A stretch of 6,079 nucleotides of DNA, from the NCBI GenBank assembly GCA_030152105.1, contig JASLIH010000321.1, positions 1-6,079 on the forward strand, read 5' to 3'. The DNA comes from Actinomycetes bacterium (lineage in GTDB: Bacteria; Actinomycetota; CALGFH01). Shown here piece by piece: positions 1 to 5,268 of the stretch. The notes beneath the pieces are model-generated. The model saw nothing but the letters and a program-made list of their open reading frames with translations, made no database searches and was not told where the DNA came from. The position numbers were made by a program, and so were the translations under genes. Each line of letters begins with the position of its first letter. Positions within the stretch are counted from its first letter, which is position 1.

Positions 1-1047
1 CGTCGCCTGGGGCAGGCGCTGGAACAGTCCGGTCAGGGTCAACAAGGTGACGATGGTCAGGGCGGCCACGACCAGCCCCGACAGCTGGGAGCGGGCGCCG
101 GCGGCGCCGTTGACCGCGGTCTTGGACAGGCTCCCGCTGACGACCATGCCGCTGGACAGACCGGCGCCGAGGTTGGCCGCCCCCAGGCCGAGCAGCTCGC
201 GGCTGGCGTCGACCTCGTAGTGCTCGCGGGCTGCATAGGTCTTGGCCGCGCCGAGGCCCTCGGCGAAGCCGACCACCAAGATCCCGACCGCGGCCGGGGC
301 CAGCTTGAGGTAGTCGACGGCGGCGACGTCGGGCAACCCGAGGGGGGGCAGGCCAGGTTGGATGTGGCCGACGATGGCCGCGCCGTGCCGGTCCAGGCCG
401 AACAGCTGGACGACGGCGATCCCGAACACGACCGCGACCAGCGACCCGGGAACCATCGGAGCGACCCGCCTAAGCCCCAGGATCAGTGCCAGCGATACCA
501 GCCCGAGCAGCAGTGTCAGCCAGTGGGTCTGGTCGAGGTTGCCGAGCAGGTGCCACAGCTGCTCGAAGAAGTCGCCTTCGCCCTTGGGGATCCCGAACAG
601 CTTGGGCAGCTGCCCAACGATGATCGTGAGGGCTAGGCCGATGATGAAGCCCTTGAGCACCGGCTCGGAGATGAAGTTGGCCACAAAGCCCAGCCGGGCC
701 AGCCCCGCGACGACCCCGATGATGCCGGTGGTTATCGCCAGCGTGACGGTCAGGGCGACGAACGGGCCGCTGCCCTGGGTGGCCAGGTCGGCCACGGCGG
801 CCGCCGACAGGGCGGCCGTGGCCGACATCGGCCCGACGACCAGGTGCCGGGAGCTGCCGAAGGCGGCGTACAGCACCAGCGCGGCCGGCGTCGCGTACAG
901 CCCGACCACCGGCGAGACCCCCGCGATCGTGGCGTAGGCCAGCGCCTGGGGTATCAGCATCGCCCATACCGTCAGCCCGGCCAGGCCGTCGCCCCGAAGC
1001 CAGCCCCGCCGGTAACCGGCCAGCGACGGGAACAACCGCAGCCTCAC
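1..1047 (-). CDS. SulP/SLC26-family inorganic anion transporter, N-terminal 349 residues (cut by window edge)
   Basis: This is a membrane transporter of the SulP family, whose members move sulfate, bicarbonate or other anions across the cytoplasmic membrane. The frame is open for all 349 codons from a GTG at 1047 to the window edge. Near the N-terminus are AGLTVWAMLIPQALAYATIAG and SPVVGLYAT...FGSSR, which closely follow the SulP signature, although V replaces the usual Y before GLY. Later come VGFAEGLGAAKTYAA, the EVDASREL segment and AANLGAGLSSGMVVSGSLSK, all typical of the transporter core. Hydrophobic helices fill the whole fragment. Full-length relatives have about 550 residues and usually end in a cytoplasmic STAS domain, which would lie outside the window. 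The start is supported by a purine-rich site, GAGGGGAGGG, at 1051-1060, and by the N-terminus beginning shortly before the conserved YRRGWLRGDGLAGLTV block. The substrate cannot be read from sequence, but a sulfatase remnant lies immediately upstream. Confidence 0.93.
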   Translation of the reverse strand, partial: MRLRLFPSLAGYRRGWLRGDGLAGLTVWAMLIPQALAYATIAGVSPVVGLYATPAALVLYAAFGSSRHLVVGPMSATAALSAAAVADLATQGSGPFVALTVTLAITTGIIGVVAGLARLGFVANFISEPVLKGFIIGLALTIIVGQLPKLFGIPKGEGDFFEQLWHLLGNLDQTHWLTLLLGLVSLALILGLRRVAPMVPGSLVAVVFGIAVVQLFGLDRHGAAIVGHIQPGLPPLGLPDVAAVDYLKLAPAAVGILVVGFAEGLGAAKTYAAREHYEVDASRELLGLGAANLGAGLSSGMVVSGSLSKTAVNGAAGARSQLSGLVVAALTIVTLLTLTGLFQRLPQAT

Positions 1048-1068
1048 AATCCCTCCCCTCTCTGGACG

Positions 1069-1289
1069 TCAGCCTGGTCGCCGGATCGGGTGCCGGCCCG
1101 CCAGTAGAGCCGAGCGGCTGGGGGGACACGGGGTCTCGACGTTGAGGTTCAACAACCGCAAGCCCTGGGGCCAACGCGTCGATGCGGGGTGTCGGCGCGC
1201 CGCACAGCACGCCGTCGCCGTAGCAGCCGACCTCGCCCCAGCCCAGGTTTTCGCAGAAAGACCACGATGTTCGGCTGCTCCGCGCTCAC
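1069..1289 (-). pseudogene. Arylsulfatase-type sulfatase, N-terminal remnant with two frameshifts
   Basis: Three reading frames on the minus strand together spell the start of a sulfatase. From a GTG at 1289 the first frame gives VSAEQPNIVVFL, to 1254. After a net 2-base loss (or 1-base gain) at about 1253-1247, the second frame continues LGWGEVGCYGDGVL and then APTPRIDALA. A further shift at about 1171-1162 leads to LRLLNLNVETPCPPSRSALL and then AGRHPIR, ending at TGA 1071-1069. These blocks match the order and spacing of the sulfatase N-terminus: PNIV, a metal-binding D-N pair, PTPRID, and the C-x-P-S-R motif whose cysteine becomes formylglycine. That cysteine is encoded at 1126-1128. The first frameshift falls exactly on the expected Asp-Asn, which is lost. 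A ribosome site, GGAGAGGGGG (1294-1303), is kept 4 bases before the GTG. Only about 73 codons remain; whole enzymes have several hundred. The remnant cannot make an active enzyme. The family call comes from remembered motifs, not a search. Confidence 0.85.
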
Positions 1290-1383
1290 CGTTCCCCCTC
1301 TCCGTGACGCTGGCCTGTCCGCCTTAGGGGTTGTCTCCGCGGCTCGTCTGGGCTAGGACGTGCCGAGTGCCTGGGGCGGTAGG

Positions 1384-2799
1384 TCATGGTGTGGACGTGG
1401 TGGCTGGGGTTGGTGCTGGGGTGCGGGGGAGCAGGAGCGTGGCGGCGAGCCCTCCGAGGCCGACGGTGGCCAGGGCGAGCATGGCCAGTCCGTAGGAGCG
1501 TTCGGGGGTGGTGGTGATGCCGGCGACCAGGATGGTCCCGGCGATGGCGGTGCCGAGCGAGGAGCCGAGGTTGGAGATGCTGCGCGACAGCCCGGAGATC
1601 TCGCCTTGGCGTTGTTCGGGGAAGGCCGACTGGACGACGTTGACCGAGGGGGTGAGCATCAGCCCCAGCCCGAGGCCGATCAGCAACAACCCGGGGGTGA
1701 AGGCCCAGACACTGGGGTTGCCGATCACCATGGCCAACAGCAGGCCGATGCCGGCGATGGTGACCAAAAAGCCGGCCAGGATGAGGGTCCGTTGGGGACG
1801 CCGGGTGGCGAAGCGTTCGGCGCCGAGCGAGGAGGCCAGCAGGCCGGCGGTGGCGGCGGTGAAGATCACCCCGGTCTGGATCGCGTCATAGCCCCGCACG
1901 ACCTGGAGGTAGGCCGCGACCACGAACGAGACGCCCATGAGCAGCAACCACTGGGCGTTCTGGGTGACCAGCCCGAGATTGGAGGTCCGGTTGTGGAACA
2001 GCGCTGTGGACAGCAGCGGCTCCTGGCCGGCGCGTTCTTTGGCCCGGATCCACCCAAAGAACCAGGCCAGGACCAGCCCGCCCGCGACAAGCAAGGCGAG
2101 CATCAGCCAGCCGTTGTTGTCGGCGGCCAAGATCCCCATCACGACCAGGATCAGCCCGACCGCCGACAAGACGGCCCCGCCGGTGTCGAAGGAGCGGCTG
2201 GGGTCGGGGGGGAGGGGATCGTTGACCCGCCGGGCCAGCCAGATGATCACCGCGATGACCAGGGCCTGGAAGACAAAGGCAGCCCGCCAGCTGATCGCCT
2301 CGGTGATGACCCCACCGATCAGCGGCCCCGACGCCCCCCCGACCCCACCAGCCGCGCTGATCACCCCGAACGCGCGGGCTCGGGAGGTCAGGTCGGGCAG
2401 CAGCAGGGTGGTGAGGATGTAGACGGGCGGGATCAGCAGGGCCGTGCCCACCCCCTCCAGGATCGAGTTGCCCAAGATGAGGATGCCCAGCCCAGGGGCG
2501 GCCGCGCTCAACAACGCCCCGATGGCATAGACGACCAGCCCGAGGGTGAACAGGCGCTTGCGGCCGTAGCGGTCGGTCAGCTTGCCCCCGGGGATCATCA
2601 ACGCCGCCATGACGAGCAGGAAGATGGTGATCGCGACCTGGATGCCCTGGACGGTGGTGTCCAGGTCCTGGCTCATGTCGTTGATCATCACGTTCATGTT
2701 GGTCCCGGCGAAGCTGCAGATGAACTGGGCCAGCGCGAGTGGCACCAGCACCTGCCGCAACCCCGCCGATGGTCGCCCCGCCGTGCCGGCCGCTGCCAC
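1384..2799 (-). CDS. MFS transporter, DHA2 (EmrB/QacA-like) drug:proton antiporter type
   Basis: This is a 471-residue integral membrane protein of the major facilitator superfamily, probably a proton-driven exporter of drugs or other small molecules. About 14 hydrophobic segments can be counted, the pattern of the DHA2 subfamily. MFS motif A, GGKLTDRYGRKR, lies at about residues 71-82 between helices 2 and 3. The antiporter motif C, GASGPLIGG, lies at about 155-163 in helix 5, followed by SWRAAFVFQ. The tail is short and rich in Thr, Pro and Ala. I prefer the GTG at 2799 to the ATG at 2847 because GGAGGAGGT sits 5 bases before the GTG, while the ATG has no such site and would add 16 Arg-rich residues not expected before helix 1. 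The gene is followed on the same strand by the sulfatase remnant and SulP after a 94-base gap, so read-through is possible. No adjacent regulator gene is visible. The substrate is unknown. Confidence 0.92.
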   Translation of the reverse strand: MAAAGTAGRPSAGLRQVLVPLALAQFICSFAGTNMNVMINDMSQDLDTTVQGIQVAITIFLLVMAALMIPGGKLTDRYGRKRLFTLGLVVYAIGALLSAAAPGLGILILGNSILEGVGTALLIPPVYILTTLLLPDLTSRARAFGVISAAGGVGGASGPLIGGVITEAISWRAAFVFQALVIAVIIWLARRVNDPLPPDPSRSFDTGGAVLSAVGLILVVMGILAADNNGWLMLALLVAGGLVLAWFFGWIRAKERAGQEPLLSTALFHNRTSNLGLVTQNAQWLLLMGVSFVVAAYLQVVRGYDAIQTGVIFTAATAGLLASSLGAERFATRRPQRTLILAGFLVTIAGIGLLLAMVIGNPSVWAFTPGLLLIGLGLGLMLTPSVNVVQSAFPEQRQGEISGLSRSISNLGSSLGTAIAGTILVAGITTTPERSYGLAMLALATVGLGGLAATLLLPRTPAPTPATTSTP

Positions 2800-2804
2800 C
2801 TCGC

Positions 2805-2813
2805 ACCTCCTCC
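2805..2813 (-). promoter_or_regulatory. Ribosome binding site of the MFS gene
   Basis: GGAGGAGGT on the minus strand is a near-perfect Shine-Dalgarno sequence, 5 bases before the GTG at 2799. It decides the start of the transporter gene against the longer ATG frame beginning at 2847. Confidence 0.8.
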
Positions 2814-2830
2814 ACACCAATCGGGACGCC

Positions 2831-2860
2831 ACTCTAGCGCCAGCCACGCCGAACTCTCAG
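2831..2860 (-). promoter_or_regulatory. Weak candidate promoter for the MFS gene
   Basis: On the minus strand CTGAGA (2855-2860) and TAGAGT (2831-2836) are 18 bases apart. They resemble -35 and -10 boxes and would give a leader of roughly 25 bases before the GTG at 2799. Both boxes match the consensus only partly, so this is a guess based on position. Confidence 0.22.
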
Positions 2861-2939
2861 ATGGGCGACCCCGCGCCTAGCTCCAGCCCCATTTGGCTTC
2901 CTGCCGGTCGATCATGGCCCCGCTGCCCGCAACCGGCTT

Positions 2940-2954
2940 CACCCGATCGGGGTG
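2940..2954. promoter_or_regulatory. CACCC-GATCG-GGGTG dyad upstream of the MFS gene
   Basis: CACCC and GGGTG form a 5-bp inverted repeat around GATCG, with the 10-bp palindrome CCCGATCGGG at 2942-2951 inside it. It lies about 140 bases upstream of the MFS start in non-coding DNA. It could be a repressor operator, but short dyads like this arise easily in GC-rich DNA. Confidence 0.25.
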
Positions 2955-3034
2955 ATATCCCCCCAACGCTAGACCCCCCTCAGGCAAGCACCCGACGCCC
3001 ACCTGCCTTGGCACCCGATTCTGTCGGACAGCCC

Positions 3035-3056
3035 TTGATCATCCGTTTGATCATCC
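3035..3056. repeat. Tandem TTGATCATCC direct repeat
   Basis: TTGATCATCC occurs at 3035-3044 and again at 3047-3056, a period of 12 bases. Each copy contains the palindrome TGATCA. The second copy runs into the left arm of the inverted repeat at 3053-3073. The 12-base spacing is not far from one DNA helical turn, which would suit side-by-side protein binding; that is inference. Confidence 0.6.
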
Positions 3057-3073
3057 AGACGATCCGTCTGGAT
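3053..3073. repeat. Perfect 9-bp inverted repeat with a 3-base centre: operator or terminator hairpin
   Basis: ATCCAGACG (3053-3061) and CGTCTGGAT (3065-3073) are exact reverse complements around ATC. Two roles are possible. As RNA from the minus strand it would be a hairpin starting 15 bases after the TAG stop (3088-3090) of the hypothetical gene, a fitting place for a terminator, but no T-run follows. As DNA it resembles operators of TetR-type regulators, which often control MFS pumps. However, it lies about 250 bases from the MFS start and no regulator gene is in view. Confidence 0.6.
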
Positions 3074-3136
3074 CCGGCTGGAGCCGCCTACACCGACAGG
3101 CCATCCACGTGAGCAGGCCAGATCCGACTGGAGCCG
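3071..3136. repeat. 16-bp direct repeat, copies at 3071-3086 and 3121-3136
   Basis: GATCCGGCTGGAGCCG (from 3071) and GATCCGACTGGAGCCG (from 3121) differ at one base and start 50 bases apart. The first copy lies just past the stop codon of the minus-strand hypothetical gene and overlaps the end of the inverted repeat. The second lies within the last codons of that gene. A small local duplication is the simplest reading. Confidence 0.45.
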
Positions 3137-3513
3137 TCCAGGTCGACGCCGAGCATCCGCCTCGTAGGCGGAAGGTCGCTCCAGTTCCGCTCTACTTCCC
3201 TGCGGAGAACCGTCGCGTCATCGGGGGTCCACGATGACCGGTCTACGGTGCGTCGGACCGCTGCCGGCGGGGGCCCTCCCGGCTTGGCGTCCCTGAAGAC
3301 CAGACATCTGGAGATCATCCGTGCGATACCCAGCCGCCATCCAGTGGTGTATTGGCGCTTTAGGTCGAATGCTAGGCTCGCCTGGCGATGGAACCTGCCC
3401 CTGTACTGCGGCAGCCACTCCCAGCTGTCCGGCTCGGCCTGCTCGCGGATGAGAGTGGGATGGGTCGAGTTGGCGAGCACCTTGAGGCCCGTGTCCCGGA
3501 CGGATATCTGCAT
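3088..3513 (-). CDS. Hypothetical protein or 5'-truncated gene remnant (141 residues)
   Basis: I do not recognise the family. The frame looks coding: of the first 51 codons only 7 end in A or T, as expected for this GC-rich DNA, whereas the opposite-strand frame over the same bases has many more. The protein is soluble-looking, rich in Trp, Arg and Asp, with a basic amphipathic stretch around FHRQASLAFDLKRQY and GWRLGIARMISRC at about residues 41-69. A Pro-rich linker follows (GGPPPAAV), then a charged C-terminal part. There are no clear membrane helices or signal peptide. The ATG at 3513 follows directly on an in-frame TGA (3516-3514) and has no ribosome site, so the true start may be lost or lie downstream. 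It stands head-to-head with the HAD fusion gene, only about 18 bases away. It is either a small real gene or the 3' end of an older one. Confidence 0.45.
   Translation of the reverse strand: MQISVRDTGLKVLANSTHPTLIREQAEPDSWEWLPQYRGRFHRQASLAFDLKRQYTTGWRLGIARMISRCLVFRDAKPGGPPPAAVRRTVDRSSWTPDDATVLRREVERNWSDLPPTRRMLGVDLDGSSRIWPAHVDGLSV
3482..3510 (+). promoter_or_regulatory. Weak candidate promoter for the HAD fusion gene
   Basis: TTGAGG (3482-3487) and TATCTG (3505-3510) are 17 bases apart and would start RNA about 15 bases before the GTG at 3532. The -10 box is poor. If real, it lies inside the beginning of the opposite-strand hypothetical gene, so the two genes could not both keep fully separate control regions. 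Confidence 0.2.
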
Positions 3514-3531
3514 TCAAGTGATCAGGGCCCG

Positions 3532-5028
3532 GTGGAGCCGGTTGACGGGCCGGGCACGGACTGGATGTGGGAGCTCGCAGTCCACTACGAACGTATGCGT
3601 CGGGCTTACCCCGACCAGCAACTCTGCATCGTGTTCGATATCGACGGGACCATCCTCGACCTCCGCCACCTGGTGGTGCACGCGCTCCTCGGCTACGACC
3701 GGGAGCACGGCAGCGAGTACTTCCACGGGCTCCGTGCCGAAGACGTCACTGTCCATGAGAACCGGATCGATGAGTTTCTCAGAGCCCTGGCGCTCCCCGC
3801 CGCCGTCCGCGCCGATGTTATGGCCTGGTACGACGAGCATCTGTGGAGCCCCGATGGGATCCTGGCGGCGAACCAGCCCTACCGGGGAGTTCTCGGTGTG
3901 ATCCGGTGGTTCCAGCTGCAGCCGTCGACCTGCGTGGCCCTCAACACAGGCCGACCTGAGGAGATCCGGGATCTCACGCTTCAGAGCTTGAACTCCCTGG
4001 GCAAAGCGTACCGGGTCACGTTTGACTCGGAATTGCTGTCCATGAACCCTTGCGGCTGGGGGCGACAGGTCGTCGACTCCAAGCTGGCCGCCATCCACCG
4101 GCTCCAGCAACACGGGTTGCGTGTGGTGGCGGTGGTGGACAACGAGCCGGCCACCATCCAGGCCTTGGCGGAGACTGACAGGACCAACGAGATCCTGTTC
4201 TTGCACGCCGACACGATCTTCGAGTCCCAGCGCGTGGTAACGCCGCGGACGGTCCGGGGCTCCACCTACGACCTCGCGGAGCTGATCCCCGAGAAGGAAT
4301 TGCGTCGGCGGGTGCAGTTTGTCTGGCACGGCGTGAACGACGAGGCCAACCTGCGGCAGTTCCTGGCCTCGGGCGTCCACTGGGCAGAGTGTGATATCCG
4401 ACGGGATCCATTGGGCCGGTTGGTGCTGCGCCATGACTCGTTCGAGGAGACCCCGTGGCACCGAACGGAGCACCCGTTCCGGCTAGAGGCCTGCCTAGAG
4501 GCGCTCCGCGAGCGGGAGCGCTCGGTCGCCCTTGACCTAAAGGAGGGCGGCGACGTCGTCGAGCAAGTGCTCAGCATCGCCACCGCCCTGGACTTCGACC
4601 AGGACTCTCTCTGGTTCAACGGGTCCATCGAGGTCCTGGGCGAGTCCGGGATCCAGCGACTGGCCGAGGCATACCCTGCAGCGACTATCTCTGTCCCCGT
4701 CGACTTCCTCGGCCCGTTGCTCCTGGCCGCGCCAGCACATGCCAGGGAAGTGCTGGCCACACTGCGGTCCTGGGGAGTGAACCGCTGGTCGCTGGACTGG
4801 CGGACAACTGGGATCAGGGAGCTGATGGACTACCTCGAAGAGGGAGGTTGGCCGGTCAATATCTACGGCATCCCTGACCTCGAGGCGTTCCTGGAGGCAT
4901 CGCTTCTGCTCCCCAGGTCGGTTACGGCCGACTTCAACTTCCCCGACTGGCACTACTTCGGCCGAGGCTCGGGGCAGTACCGTGCGTATCACCGCTACGA
5001 GTTCGCGCGGAACGCACTGGCGCGATAA
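3532..5028 (+). CDS. Fusion of a HAD-like phosphatase domain and a GDPD/menorin-like phosphodiesterase domain
   Basis: This 498-residue cytoplasmic-looking protein has two domains. Residues about 30-235 form a HAD-superfamily domain: motif I DIDGT (Asp36, Asp38), motif II NTGR (Thr139), the motif III lysine in DSKLAAI (Lys184) and motif IV VVDNE (Asp203). HAD enzymes usually hydrolyse phosphomonoesters through the first Asp. Residues about 260-498 resemble the GDPD/PLC-like TIM barrel, and especially the FAM151/menorin (DUF2181) type: WHGVND (His266), ECD (Glu286, Asp288), LRHD (His301, Asp302) and LDLKEGG (Asp335, Lys337). Such barrels cleave phosphodiesters with a metal ion. A two-step phosphodiester-then-monoester reaction is a reasonable inference, but the substrate is unknown. 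The start is uncertain. The frame is open back to an ATG at 3388, but 20 of the 48 codons before 3532 end in A or T, unlike the rest. I prefer the GTG at 3532, with a weak AGGG ahead; ATG 3565 is also possible. Confidence 0.85.
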   Translation: MEPVDGPGTDWMWELAVHYERMRRAYPDQQLCIVFDIDGTILDLRHLVVHALLGYDREHGSEYFHGLRAEDVTVHENRIDEFLRALALPAAVRADVMAWYDEHLWSPDGILAANQPYRGVLGVIRWFQLQPSTCVALNTGRPEEIRDLTLQSLNSLGKAYRVTFDSELLSMNPCGWGRQVVDSKLAAIHRLQQHGLRVVAVVDNEPATIQALAETDRTNEILFLHADTIFESQRVVTPRTVRGSTYDLAELIPEKELRRRVQFVWHGVNDEANLRQFLASGVHWAECDIRRDPLGRLVLRHDSFEETPWHRTEHPFRLEACLEALRERERSVALDLKEGGDVVEQVLSIATALDFDQDSLWFNGSIEVLGESGIQRLAEAYPAATISVPVDFLGPLLLAAPAHAREVLATLRSWGVNRWSLDWRTTGIRELMDYLEEGGWPVNIYGIPDLEAFLEASLLLPRSVTADFNFPDWHYFGRGSGQYRAYHRYEFARNALAR

Positions 5029-5060
5029 CGCCGACCGCCCTATGGGAACGTCAGCTCCAC

Positions 5061-5082
5061 GGCCGCGGTAACGTGACCGGCC
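5061..5082 (+). terminator. Possible hairpin after the HAD fusion gene
   Basis: GGCCG (5061-5065) and CGGCC (5078-5082) can pair around a 12-base loop, 32 bases after the TAA of the fusion gene. The inner bases form an imperfect dyad, CGGTAACGTGACCG (5066-5079), so a protein site is an alternative. No T-run follows, and the stem is short. Confidence 0.25.
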
Positions 5083-5113
5083 GCAACCCTGGTACCAATG
5101 CGACTGTCCCTGA

Positions 5114-5127
5114 GGTGTTTTGACACC
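5114..5127. promoter_or_regulatory. Operator-like dyad over the -35 box
   Basis: GGTGT (5114-5118) and ACACC (5123-5127) are exact reverse complements around TTTG and overlap the TTGACA box at 5120-5125. A protein bound here would block the promoter. With only 5-bp arms the dyad could be chance. Confidence 0.3.
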
Positions 5128-5148
5128 GGCGAGCCCGTCTCTTACAAC
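5120..5148 (+). promoter_or_regulatory. Sigma-70-type promoter for the alpha/beta hydrolase gene
   Basis: TTGACA (5120-5125) is a full consensus -35 box. After 17 bases comes TACAAC (5143-5148), which matches TATAAT at four of six positions. RNA would start near 5155, leaving a leader of roughly 115 bases before the ATG at 5269. It is the best promoter match I see in the window. Confidence 0.5.
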
Positions 5149-5188
5149 CCAGAGGGGTCGTCGGCTTCGCGATCGCGAGCGGCTCGCC
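5128..5188. repeat. Nested palindromes in the hydrolase leader
   Basis: GGCGAGCC (5128-5135) and GGCTCGCC (5181-5188) are inverted copies. Between them lies the 12-bp perfect palindrome TCGCGATCGCGA (5167-5178). They fall within the promoter spacer and the predicted leader RNA. They could fold or bind a regulator, but in GC-rich DNA this is weak evidence. Confidence 0.3.
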
Positions 5189-5268
5189 CGACGCTGTCGG
5201 GGTGTCGGTCGCCGTGGCCGCCGTAGGATGGACACCCTGTGCAGGATCGGAGTGCCAGAGAGGCAGCC

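Noticed and set aside
470..1210. 246-codon minus-strand open frame starting MLCGAPTPRID
   Set aside because: It is not a gene as a whole. Its first codons are the middle frame of the sulfatase remnant; the rest is an out-of-frame reading of SulP.
1290..1383. Possible terminator between the MFS gene and the sulfatase remnant
   Set aside because: I looked for a stem followed by a T-run after the MFS stop and found no convincing hairpin.
1360..2880. 506-codon plus-strand open frame rich in Gly, Asp, Gln and Pro
   Set aside because: It is the antisense shadow of the MFS gene. Its composition is low-complexity and it shows no domain, while the minus strand gives a clear 14-helix transporter.
3388..3531. 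Longer N-terminus of the HAD fusion from ATG 3388
   Set aside because: 20 of the 48 codons end in A or T, against a strong G/C preference in the rest of the gene. The same bases are better coding on the minus strand, and no ribosome site precedes the ATG.
3514..4473. 319-codon minus-strand open frame
   Set aside because: Antisense shadow of the HAD fusion gene, with no recognisable motif and composition typical of a GC-rich shadow frame.
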